This document shows, piece after piece, positions 20,801 through 27,544 of a DNA stretch of 64,000 nucleotides (position 1 is its first letter; the number at the start of each line of letters is the position of its first letter). The stretch is from Sediminibacterium sp. FEMGT703S (GTDB taxonomy: Bacteria > Bacteroidota > Bacteroidia > Chitinophagales > Chitinophagaceae), in contig PGCO01000004.1 in assembly GCA_002786355.1 (NCBI GenBank), positions 343,297 to 407,296 on the forward strand, given 5' to 3'. Made by a program: the position numbers and the translations under genes. The notes beneath the pieces were generated by a model. The model worked only from the letters and a program-made list of their open reading frames with translations, was not told the origin of the DNA and searched no databases.

Positions 20801-21365
20801 CATTCTTAATGAATGGGTTTATGTGTTCCCTCCAGGTGTTTCTTCTGCAAGTCTACCTGATTTTGATATAGCATTAGCACCTGGGTCTTACACTTTCCAT
20901 GTTATGTTAGCATATATTCAGACTAATCCAACAAGGATGATTGATCTTGCAAAATCTGTTGCAAATGCAAGCTATGATCCTGGTACAGGAACCGGTACTG
21001 GCTATACGGCTTTCGGAACCAATAATAATGGTAACGGAACTGGCAATCCTCCAACCATTATAGTTAACGCTAATGGAGGAATCGCTAGCAATTCTATTAC
21101 TGAAGTTCCGATTACAGTGCATCCCAATCCTGCAGTTAGTTATGTCAATTTGAGATATGCTGCAAAAAGAACCGATAATGTAACTATTAATATATATAAC
21201 AACACGGGTGTATTGTTAAAAACACAAAGAGAATTGATTACTTTCTCTGGTTTCCAAACTACCCGTGTAAATGTAAGCAGTCTCTTACCAGGGACTTATA
21301 TTGTACAAGTAATCAATGCGAATGGATCCAAGCGAATTGGTTCTGCTACATTCTTGAAACAATAA
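17823..21365 (+). CDS. PKD-domain surface protein with T9SS C-terminal sorting domain
   Basis: This is a 1180-residue secreted, probably cell-surface protein. A signal peptide (VFLLFVAAVFTGLTLSAQ) is followed by a chain of PKD-like beta domains marked by repeated YSWNFGD, AWNFGDNTVDTG, YLWELGD, YFWDLGDGT and YNWDFG motifs, the strand-C signature of PKD folds. A proline-rich linker (PPPPAPPTN) lies near residue 375. The last 80 residues (VHPNPAVSYVNLRY ... LPGTYIVQVI) match the type A sorting domain of the Bacteroidota type IX secretion system, so export through T9SS and surface attachment are expected. Residues 28-371 contain a tandem duplication of 172 residues. It sits between two groups of YD-like paralogs on the opposite strand. 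Confidence 0.92.
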   Translation: MNKNFTLKVFLLFVAAVFTGLTLSAQNAVNFTVNNAEQCLPGHSFTFTNSSTGTFASYSWNFGDNTTSTVATPPAKIYAQSGDYNVTLIGTDASGNTSTIVKKVTVHPLPVMNFAVYNGGTVGSTYNFVSQASINAGLISINAWNFGDNTVDTGANVNKVFASAGTYPVKLKGITLAGCVDSVTKNIVVAAAPPSNTNNAVSFTVNDSAQCINVNSYSFTNSSTGNFASYSWNFGDGTSSTLQTPPTKVYAQSGDYNITLVGTDFSGKTYTIVKKVTVNPLPVMNFAVYNGGTAGSTYNFVSQGTINAGLISINAWNFGDNTVDTGANVNKVFASAGTYPVRLKGITLAGCADSVTQNIVVAAGLPIVIPPPPAPPTNSFRASFTINDSLQCITGNSFTFTNTTPIIGGEVYLWELGDNVTTRTTRDANFTYTTPGHYIVKLRVVRNGDTAIITQQVSVYPKPTVNFRILEKQSNGKAYTFIDSSFVSFGNPTYFWDLGDGTTSTMINPTKEYAGAGTNYTIKLVVTNTEGCADSLSKTITTCPKITSTDFTIQSTSVCENGNSFNFTNTSVATTTGGSIVSYRWILGDGSIATTQNIANKTYDSAGDYNVKLIVTNTLGTCTVTDSIAKKITVFPKPKVGYVLYLNTALQNIVAGDTLEICNNGGTPGGGHDFQYISNSTLKRGQMLYNWDFGTTNLTYREGNNTFVNPRIIFQQNGLFPVELKVTSLEGCVDSFTHYVNIIDLGNPNFTVTDGPRQAYQLPLITAQMTTVPPAGNFTYRWTTNASPIGPVTYTNHTTPFVFDRRIAGVTQNVSLTISSRTGCSVTRTRNFSSLVQPMIANLSATFGFFDPTTGRPQYNVTAVGLVNEMDNISLTSTLNMGEGSPIVRNNNSAQTALVPTGITPFTYTSSFPDDTATISFRVINNNGNLDTIRTLRIPVYATPHAKIGINIVPRATPLGSDVYRVSDISTIAFGDLLSFERRFTIQTRNGLNILNEWVYVFPPGVSSASLPDFDIALAPGSYTFHVMLAYIQTNPTRMIDLAKSVANASYDPGTGTGTGYTAFGTNNNGNGTGNPPTIIVNANGGIASNSITEVPITVHPNPAVSYVNLRYAAKRTDNVTINIYNNTGVLLKTQRELITFSGFQTTRVNVSSLLPGTYIVQVINANGSKRIGSATFLKQ
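17904..18935 (+). repeat. Tandem 516-bp duplication inside the adhesin (two PKD units each)
   Basis: Two adjacent 516-bp units (17904-18419 and 18420-18935) encode nearly the same 172 residues, each with two PKD modules. The second module is almost identical between units (MNFAVYNGGT...ITLAGC), differing at only a few positions, while the first module has diverged more. The period was measured from the two MNFAVYN codons at 18156 and 18672. Confidence 0.9.
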
Positions 21366-21385
21366 TTGAATAGTTGAATAAACTA

Positions 21386-21420
21386 AAAGGTTGCTAGCGA
21401 TAAGTTAGCAACCTTTTTTT
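21386..21420 (+). terminator. Intrinsic terminator of the adhesin gene
   Basis: AAAGGTTGCTA and TAGCAACCTTT form an 11-bp stem with a 9-nt loop, followed by a run of T. It starts 20 bp after the adhesin stop codon. Confidence 0.9.
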
Positions 21421-21449
21421 ATACCCATGATTACCTTAATCATGGGTAT
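21421..21449. repeat. Perfect 13-bp inverted repeat between convergent genes
   Basis: ATACCCATGATTA and TAATCATGGGTAT are perfect 13-bp arms separated by 3 nt, directly after the adhesin terminator and 12 bp from the end of the opposing gene. It lacks a T-run on either side, so it may act as an mRNA 3' end stabiliser, or as a termination aid for the minus-strand gene. Confidence 0.7.
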
Positions 21450-21461
21450 AATATGTTCTTG

Positions 21462-23333
21462 TTATTTGTATCTAAACGTAAATGTCTTTTGATATTGACC
21501 ATAAATATATTGAGTATCAGGTTTGGAGTCATCCCCTACCTTTTTTATTCGCAATTTGACATAAACAGGTTGATTGTATTGGTTGTAATTATATCTTAAA
21601 CTGTATAGATTTTTATAATCAGAGCTTTGTTCATCAAAAGTTGTATTAAACTCTAGTATATTGTTTCGGTTATTAAAATACCAGTTCATTACTTTAATAT
21701 CTTCTTCTTCGCCAAATACGAACGATACTTTTTCTATACATAAAGCTTCGGCAATATTGAGTTGTTTTAATGGATTCAACATGGAATCTACTTTTGTTAT
21801 CGTTGTATATTTCCCGTATCTGCCCCTATTTCCATAAAGGTTTTCATACAATTCATAGCTAAAATTTGATAAAGGAGTTAGGTGGAATTCTTTAAGGTAA
21901 ATATTCCGGTATCCTGATTGGGGGTCACTTAAATCATTTGTTTGATAAATGCGGTTGAGTATACGTTGAATTTTAGTTCCTGACGTATTAACTTTATCAT
22001 CCACCCATTTAAAATTCAGTTTTTCTTCCGCATTGTTTAAAAACAGTGTACTGTCTCCAACGTACTTATTCAGATTATACAAGAAGAATCTTTTGTCAAT
22101 TGACTGTAGAAACCATACTTTTCTTTTTTCATGATAAGTGTAATTGTAATTGCTCTGTTGATAGGGTTGTGATGACAATCCTTGGTAATCAAAAATTTCC
22201 TATTTTGTAAGCTGTTCTTTTTCGTTTATAGTAACATCTTTATAAACAATTTCTTTAACTCTGTTTCGTTCATCATAAGAAAATAAGACTTGATTGAATA
22301 CCCCATTAATGGTGTCACTGGTGATGCTTTTAATCAATGGCGGCTGAGTTATCTTTTTATATTTGAATGTATAGCTTTGTTGGTAGGTTCTTACTAATGC
22401 ACCTCCCTTATTGAAGACTTGTTCAATTTTTGCTTTCGCGTATATTGGTTGTTTAAATTTGTTGTAAGCATAATTAAACTTTAGATTATACTTATAATGC
22501 GAAGTTATTTCATCGGTTGTTACAAAATAATTGGTGTAATTATTTTGATTAGCGAAATACCAATTAATATCAACTTTTCCATATCGCCCATCAAACTCTG
22601 CTGATATTTTTTCGTTTACTAATACGCTCGCAATATTTAAATTAATGAGTGGATTTAACTCTGAATCATATGCAGAATAGGTATAGTAGCTTGCATCATT
22701 GCTTCTGTTGGCATAGCGATAAGAAGAAGATTCATGGCTGATATTTGATTGCGCTGTCAATGTAAATTCATCCGAATAAATATTAGATGGACTATATGGT
22801 TTGGTGAGATCAACTTCATGATAAATGCGTGTATTGTTTTGGCTTAATTTGCCAATTCTTTTTTGTCCATTTTCTTCTTCCCAATTCCAATCTAGATTTT
22901 TATCCCTATTATAATAGTAGACACCGCTATCTCCAACGCGCTGTTCATTTGCGTATAAAAAATATTGTTGTTCAACCGATTCTAAAAACAATGATTGATT
23001 TTCATCTGAGTCACTAGGTAAATATTGGTAAGTAAAAATGTTTCGCGAAATGGGTTTTGTATCTGTGCCAGTATATTGAAAAGATTGTTTCTTAAATATT
23101 TTTTCAACCAAATTTTTCTTTTTGCCAGATCCGGTGGTGATATTTATTTCTTTATTGATAATTGCAATAACCCTGTTAGCATTATCATATAAGAATGATA
23201 CTTGGTGATACTTGCCTTTCACTGTATCGCTTGTAATACTTTCAATTAATGGGGCTTGCATTAAACCACTATTTTGATTTTGTGCGATTAAGAAGACAGG
23301 GATGATTGCAAAAACAGTTAGTATATATTTCAT
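21462..23333 (-). pseudogene. Fused pair of YD-like paralogs (copies 3 and 4) with an in-frame TAG
   Basis: The ORF track gives 23348-22200 and 22178-21462, but both are in one frame separated by a TAG (22202-22200). The first 325 or so residues form a full copy with signal peptide MKYILTVFAIIPVFLIAQ. It ends in SYTFKYKK and runs without a stop into ITQPPLIKSITSDT, the start of a fourth copy. Copy 4 is interrupted after NEKEQLTK, then the same frame resumes with EIFDYQG, where intact copies read EQLFEYKG, and continues to the usual FTFRYK end. The stop replaces one codon and no bases are lost. The upstream copy could still be made as a 377-residue secreted protein. The start was moved from 23348 to 23333 for the signal peptide. 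Confidence 0.72.
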
Positions 23334-23370
23334 TGGTTGGGTATTCATTTCTTAAAATTATTCTAAAATC

Positions 23371-23424
23371 ATGCCAAGATAACTTTGCATTCGTGCCAAG
23401 ATAACTTCGCACTCGTGCCAAGAT
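23371..23424. repeat. 22-bp tandem repeat (about 2.5 copies)
   Basis: The unit (g/a)tgccaagataactt(t/c)gca(t/c)tc occurs at 23371 and 23393, with a partial third copy (first 10 bases) at 23415. The period is exactly 22 bp. It sits just upstream of the start of the fused paralog gene (minus strand) and next to a set of hairpins. Confidence 0.75.
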
Positions 23425-23425
23425 T

Positions 23426-23556
23426 GGCGGTCTGCGACCGCCTTCTTCCCGTATTGAACTTACTCAAAGCCCCACGGCAACCTTTGGTTGCCTGGTCTTT
23501 TTATTTTCATCAACTTACGAACGCAAGCGCTCGACGTTGCCTCAAATAAAAAGACC
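23426..23556. repeat. Cluster of nested inverted repeats downstream of tRNA-Arg
   Basis: This gene-free stretch holds three strong dyads. GGCGGTC-TGC-GACCGCC is at 23426-23442, GGCAACC-TTT-GGTTGCC is at 23476-23492, and the 13-bp arms GGTCTTTTTATTT (23494-23506) and AAATAAAAAGACC (23544-23556) match perfectly. The right arm of the last overlaps the tRNA terminator stem, so the two structures are mutually exclusive. The rest of the 357-bp gap between genes contains the 22-bp repeats, the terminator and the tRNA. Confidence 0.7.
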
Positions 23557-23578
23557 GCAGCTTTCGCTGCGGGTCTTT
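23549..23578 (-). terminator. Intrinsic terminator of tRNA-Arg
   Basis: Read on the minus strand immediately after the tRNA, AAAGACCCGCAGC-GAAA-GCTGCGGTCTTT forms a 12-bp stem with one bulged C and a GNRA loop, followed by TTT and an AT-rich tail. Confidence 0.85.
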
Positions 23579-23579
23579 G

Positions 23580-23651
23580 TGGTCTCGCCAAGAATCGAAC
23601 TTGGATCTAGAGTTTAGGAAACTCCTATTCTATCCATTGAACTACGAGACC
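23580..23651 (-). tRNA. tRNA-Arg (anticodon CCT)
   Basis: The minus strand folds as a standard 72-nt tRNA. The acceptor stem is GGTCTCG with CGAGACC and an A discriminator base. The D arm contains GTTCAATGGATAGAA. The anticodon stem GGAGT/ACTCT (one G-T pair) closes the loop TTCCTAA with anticodon CCT, and the T arm is CCAAG-TTCGATT-CTTGG. CCA is not encoded. It decodes AGG. A terminator follows directly. Confidence 0.95.
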
Positions 23652-23705
23652 ATGATTCAGGCATCCCAATACTTGAGTGTAGAATCGGCGCAAAAGTAAT
23701 AGAAA

Positions 23706-25286
23706 TTATTTTACTCCCGGTTGCTTTAACTGCCAACCTGTTTTCTTTTTTTCTGCATCTACCATTTCCTTTACGTCAGCTAATAATTTCTTAGCATCAT
23801 AAACTATTCCGTCTTTTATAGTGTAGGTTACTCCGCCTTTGCGAATGATTTCATTTTGATCATTTAATTCAATTGCTCCTGTACCATAGAAGTATTGTAA
23901 ATTCTTTAATGGGTTACCATCTACCACACATAAATCGGCCAGCTTGCCTGGTTCAATCGTGCCCAATTCTTTGTCTACTCCTAATGCTTGTGATGCGTGC
24001 ATCGTAGCAGCGCGTATCACTTCTAGCGGCTGAAATCCCGCTTCGCGCAACAATTCTAATTCTCTTACAAACCCAAATCCATACAATTGATAAATAAACC
24101 CATTGTCCGATCCTGCTGTAACTCTTCCTCCTCTGTTTTTATATTCATTAATGAATGTCATCCACAATTTGTAATTATTTTTCCATTCAATTTCTTGTTC
24201 GGTTCCCCAGCTATGCCAATATGAACCGTGAGATACTCTGCTTGGTTCGTAGAATTTCCATAGAGAGGGGAGTGTGTAATCTTCATGCCATTCTGCTCTG
24301 CGTGCACGCATCAAATCTCTATTGGCTTCATAAATATTCATCGTGGGATCTAATGTGAAATCTGCAGCAATTAAATCATTCATCACTTTATTCCATTTCT
24401 CGCTATAGGGCGCTGCTGCCTGCTTCCATAATTTTCCAGCTTCTTCAAAACGATGTTGTTCATTGTTGTAATTATAATCTGCAGGATAGTTTTGAAGGGT
24501 TCCATTTTCTAACATTGCTTCTGGTAATCCATACCAATGTTCCATACTGGTCATTCCTGCTTTAGCTGACTGTACTACATTCCATCTGGCTACATCTAAT
24601 TGTGCATGATGTGCTGTGCTTCGCAATCCTAATTTTTTATTCTCTCGAATAGCCGCATCCATTACTTCGGGTGATGCTCCAAAAAATTTAATGCCATCTG
24701 CTCCTTTTGTGGCATTTTCATTGACCCATGCTCTTGCTTGTTCTGCATTGATGATAGGTGTTTTGCTGCCTTGTCCAAATGCAGTATATGCATAAATACG
24801 TGGTGCAGTAATGGTATTGGCTGCACTTTTCTTTTTATGGTCTAATACCCATTCTAATCCATTACCTGCAGATGGGTCACGTATCGTAGTAATTCCATGG
24901 GCCATCCATAATTTAAACACATATTCTGCTGGTGTCCCTTGTGCTTTGCCTCCAATATGTCCATGCATATCTATTAAGCCTGGCAATACATATTTTCCAT
25001 TACAATCAATTTCTTTTCCGCCCGCTTTTAATGCTGGCCTCGACTTAGGGTCAATGGGCATTCCAGGGTTGCCTACATTGGCAATGCGTACAATTTTATT
25101 GTTTTCAATAATGATATCTACTGGTCCATAAGCAGGAGAGCCAGTTCCGTTAATGACCATTGCCCCTCTTAAAATTAATTGCGAGTAAGGGCCTTGGCCT
25201 TCCTTAACCAAAGGGGATGGGGTTATCTGTGCATTTGTTGCAATCAACATAAAAAGTCCTAAAATGGCAAGCAGCATTTTTTGCAT
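23706..25286 (-). CDS. Secreted amidohydrolase-superfamily metal-dependent hydrolase
   Basis: This is a 526-residue exported member of the amidohydrolase (TIM-barrel) superfamily. A signal peptide MLLAILGLFMLIATNAQ is followed by a small beta domain (LILRGAMVINGTGSPAYGP). The metal-binding HxH is in GLIDMHGHIGG, further candidate ligand histidines are in STAHHAQ and SMEHWYG, and the catalytic aspartate is in TAGSDNGF. The C-terminal GTIEPGKLADLCVVDGNPL is the usual return to the beta domain. The family includes imidazolonepropionase-like and prolidase-like enzymes; the substrate here cannot be told. It is divergent from the TPR gene and lies 54 bp from the tRNA. Confidence 0.85.
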   Translation of the reverse strand: MQKMLLAILGLFMLIATNAQITPSPLVKEGQGPYSQLILRGAMVINGTGSPAYGPVDIIIENNKIVRIANVGNPGMPIDPKSRPALKAGGKEIDCNGKYVLPGLIDMHGHIGGKAQGTPAEYVFKLWMAHGITTIRDPSAGNGLEWVLDHKKKSAANTITAPRIYAYTAFGQGSKTPIINAEQARAWVNENATKGADGIKFFGASPEVMDAAIRENKKLGLRSTAHHAQLDVARWNVVQSAKAGMTSMEHWYGLPEAMLENGTLQNYPADYNYNNEQHRFEEAGKLWKQAAAPYSEKWNKVMNDLIAADFTLDPTMNIYEANRDLMRARRAEWHEDYTLPSLWKFYEPSRVSHGSYWHSWGTEQEIEWKNNYKLWMTFINEYKNRGGRVTAGSDNGFIYQLYGFGFVRELELLREAGFQPLEVIRAATMHASQALGVDKELGTIEPGKLADLCVVDGNPLKNLQYFYGTGAIELNDQNEIIRKGGVTYTIKDGIVYDAKKLLADVKEMVDAEKKKTGWQLKQPGVK

Positions 25287-25335
25287 AAAAAGATTTTGAT
25301 GAAGTTAAGGTGCAAAAGCCAATTGCTAATCACTC

Positions 25336-25365
25336 TTGCCCAATGGTTGATAAGACCTATCTTTG
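25336..25365 (+). promoter_or_regulatory. Bacteroidota-type promoter for the TPR gene
   Basis: TTG (25336-25338), a 19-nt spacer and TATCTTTG (25358-25365) match the TTTG-N19-TAnnTTTG consensus closely. The TPR start codon is 17 bp downstream of the -7 element. Confidence 0.7.
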
Positions 25366-25382
25366 CCCCCCAAATTAACATC

Positions 25383-26033
25383 ATGAAGTTTTATAATACC
25401 ATTATTAAGTTCCGTTTTTGGTTAAGCCTTTTGGCAATTGCTGCTGCAGTTGCAGTTAATTTATCTAGTGGTTTCTGGCCTGCTTTTATCCTTTATTTTA
25501 TTGGTGTCATTGGGATTGCCAGTCATTTTTTTATTGGCCCGCTTCGATTGATTCAAGAACCAATGGAAAGGGGAGATATGGAAGAAGTGGAGCGAATCCT
25601 CAACACAGTATGGTACCCCAATTTATTGTACAAGCCTGTACGTTCAACTTATTATACCATTAAAGGCAATATGGCCATGATGAAGCAAGATTTTGACAGT
25701 GCTGAAAAGCATTTGAAAAAGAGTTCTGAGCTAGGTTCGCCAATGCCTGAAGCAGAAGGAGCTAACAAGCTTCAATTAGGAATGATGAGCATGCAGCGTG
25801 GAGATCTTAAACAAGGTGAAAGCTATATCAGGGCTGCTATTAGAGCCGGTATTGCAGACAAAGAAAGCGAGGCGGTTGCTTATATTAGCATGTGTCAAAT
25901 CTTTATGAACAAAAGAGAGTTCAGGGCTGCTAAAGATTATTTTAGAAGAGCAAAAGCTTGTAAGCCAACTACTAAACAAGTGGTTGATCAAATTAAAGAA
26001 GTAGAGAAATATATTTCTCGCATGCCAGGATAA
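25383..26033 (+). CDS. Membrane-anchored tetratricopeptide-repeat protein
   Basis: The 216-residue protein has two N-terminal transmembrane helices (FWLSLLAIAAAVAVNLSSGF and the following ILYFIGVIGIASHFFIG). About four TPR-like helical pairs then follow, e.g. TIKGNMAMMKQDFDSAEKHL, GMMSMQRGDLKQGESYI and FMNKREFRAAKDYFRRA. Such proteins are scaffolds, but no partner is evident. The ORF track begins at 25281; the ATG at 25383 follows a good promoter and begins MKFYNTIIKF, so I use it. Only 2 bp separate its stop from the GNAT gene, suggesting one transcript. Confidence 0.82.
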   Translation: MKFYNTIIKFRFWLSLLAIAAAVAVNLSSGFWPAFILYFIGVIGIASHFFIGPLRLIQEPMERGDMEEVERILNTVWYPNLLYKPVRSTYYTIKGNMAMMKQDFDSAEKHLKKSSELGSPMPEAEGANKLQLGMMSMQRGDLKQGESYIRAAIRAGIADKESEAVAYISMCQIFMNKREFRAAKDYFRRAKACKPTTKQVVDQIKEVEKYISRMPG

Positions 26034-26035
26034 TC

Positions 26036-26509
26036 ATGCTTCAAATTAAACATATTATATCGGAGAGTGCCGAGCTGGAAACAGCCCGGCATTTGTTTAA
26101 GGAGTATTCCGATGAATTGGCGGTAGACCTTTGTTTTCAAAGCTTTGACGCTGAATTAAAAGACCCTTTAAAAAAATATGGTCTACCTCACGGTAGTCTT
26201 TTATTGGCTTATTACAATGGTGTTGCTGTTGGCTGTGTAGCATTGCAACAATTACCTGAAGAACGTGTTTGCGAAATGAAAAGATTGTATGTGCAGCCAG
26301 CGTTTCGGAAGTATAAAATAGGGGACGCTCTAGTTGATGCAATTTTAAAAGAAGCAAAAAGATTAGGCTATTCTAAAATGAAATTGGATACGCTTGAACG
26401 ATTACAAGCCGCCATACATGTATACCTGAAATATGGTTTTGAAATTACAACCGCTTATTACCACAATCCCTTGCCAGAAGTGGTTTATATGGAAAAAATC
26501 TTAAGCTAA
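26036..26509 (+). CDS. GNAT family N-acetyltransferase
   Basis: The 157-residue protein has the GNAT fold signature. A substrate strand is followed by CEMKRLYVQPAFRKYKIGDALV, whose RKYKIGDA is the acetyl-CoA pyrophosphate loop. LDTLERLQAAIHVYLKYGFE follows and ends in the typical motif-B YxxxGF. The acceptor substrate is unknown. It follows the TPR gene by 2 bp and its last 9 bp overlap the end of purN on the other strand. Confidence 0.85.
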   Translation: MLQIKHIISESAELETARHLFKEYSDELAVDLCFQSFDAELKDPLKKYGLPHGSLLLAYYNGVAVGCVALQQLPEERVCEMKRLYVQPAFRKYKIGDALVDAILKEAKRLGYSKMKLDTLERLQAAIHVYLKYGFEITTAYYHNPLPEVVYMEKILS

Positions 26510-27073
26510 TTTTTTTAAAAGGTCTTCTATCACAACAGGAAAATGCACATGCTCTAACGCATGTATTTTAGCAGCTAAACTAGAAGGGGTATCTGTAGAA
26601 TCTATGTTGCATTTGGCTTGAAAAATAATATCGCCTTCGTCGTAATGTGCATCCACGTAATGTATGGTGATTCCACTTTCTTTTTCTCCTGCCGCAATCA
26701 CCGCTTCGTGCACAAAATTCCCATACATTCCTTTTCCACCATATTTAGGCAATAGCGCAGGATGAATATTGATTATGCGATTTGGAAAAGCTTCAATTAA
26801 TGTTTCAGGAATCTTCCATAGAAAACCTGCAAGAACGATAAAATCGATTCCTCTTGATTTTATTTCATTCACAAAATCGGCGGTCTCATAAAACCTGCTT
26901 CTATTAATGATGAGGGTGTCTATATTAGCGGCGGCTGCAATCCCCAAAACCCCTGCCTCTTTTTTATTTGAAACAATTAGGTTGATTATAACTGTCGTAT
27001 TACCGGCAAAATGTTCAATTATTTTGGCTGCATTAGACCCTGCTCCCGATGCAAATATGGCCAGTTTTAACAT
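26501..27073 (-). CDS. purN: Phosphoribosylglycinamide formyltransferase
   Basis: This 10-formyltetrahydrofolate-dependent enzyme carries out the third step of purine synthesis. The N-terminal loop FASGAGSNAAKI binds the phosphate. The catalytic Asn and His are in NIHPALLPKYGGKGMYG and the catalytic Asp is in VDAHYDEGDIIFQ. The 190-residue length is normal. Its 3' end overlaps the convergent GNAT gene by 9 bp, and it starts 3 bp after the small membrane protein gene, probably in one transcript. Confidence 0.94.
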   Translation of the reverse strand: MLKLAIFASGAGSNAAKIIEHFAGNTTVIINLIVSNKKEAGVLGIAAAANIDTLIINRSRFYETADFVNEIKSRGIDFIVLAGFLWKIPETLIEAFPNRIINIHPALLPKYGGKGMYGNFVHEAVIAAGEKESGITIHYVDAHYDEGDIIFQAKCNIDSTDTPSSLAAKIHALEHVHFPVVIEDLLKKLA

Positions 27074-27076
27074 GTA

Positions 27077-27358
27077 CTATTTCTTTTTGGTCATTTTGTC
27101 CTTAATTCTACCCAAGTAACGCTTGAAAAAACTGAATTGACCAAAAGGCACACTGACCAATAAAACACAGAAGGGCCAAAGGATGGTCACTACTACAACA
27201 TAAATGATAAAATAAATAATCCCGCGCTCTAAATTGGTAAAAGAAAGTAATTGTCTTCCCAAGTATCCACATAAACTACCTCCCAAGGCAAATGTGGTAA
27301 AGATGAGGGTAAACTGAAGCCAGCTTACCTGCCATTTATTTTTTAAACGATGCAGCAT
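27077..27358 (-). CDS. Small membrane protein (DUF6787-like)
   Basis: The 93-residue protein has two hydrophobic helices (LQFTLIFTTFALGGSLCGYLG and the following RGIIYFIIYVVVVTILWPFCVLL) and a basic C-terminus (GRIKDKMTKKK). The FALGGSLCGY region resembles a conserved small family I remember from Bacteroidota as DUF6787, but I am not certain of the number. It is 3 bp upstream of purN, and a functional link is not obvious. Confidence 0.7.
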   Translation of the reverse strand: MLHRLKNKWQVSWLQFTLIFTTFALGGSLCGYLGRQLLSFTNLERGIIYFIIYVVVVTILWPFCVLLVSVPFGQFSFFKRYLGRIKDKMTKKK

Positions 27359-27465
27359 GGCTGCAAAAGTGCTTTAAAAAAATCAATTCATGACAATCAA
27401 AACGCATTCTTTTGTTAATTCATTAGAGATATATACCACCTATGAATAAAAAAATTTTTTCCCTA

Positions 27466-27498
27466 TTGCGTAATTGTCACAATCGTATCATATTTTTG
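27466..27498 (+). promoter_or_regulatory. Probable promoter of the act/cox cluster
   Basis: TTG (27466-27468), a slightly long 22-nt spacer and TATTTTTG (27491-27498) fit the Bacteroidota promoter pattern. The predicted start would give a leader of about 40 nt before actA. Confidence 0.5.
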
Positions 27499-27544
27499 CC
27501 TCCGTTTAAGGATATTTTTCCACACCAGAACCATCGTTGTGCAT

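Noticed and set aside
23371-23424. Possible CRISPR array from the 22-bp repeats
   Set aside because: Units are head-to-tail with no spacers and only about 2.5 copies; no cas gene is nearby.
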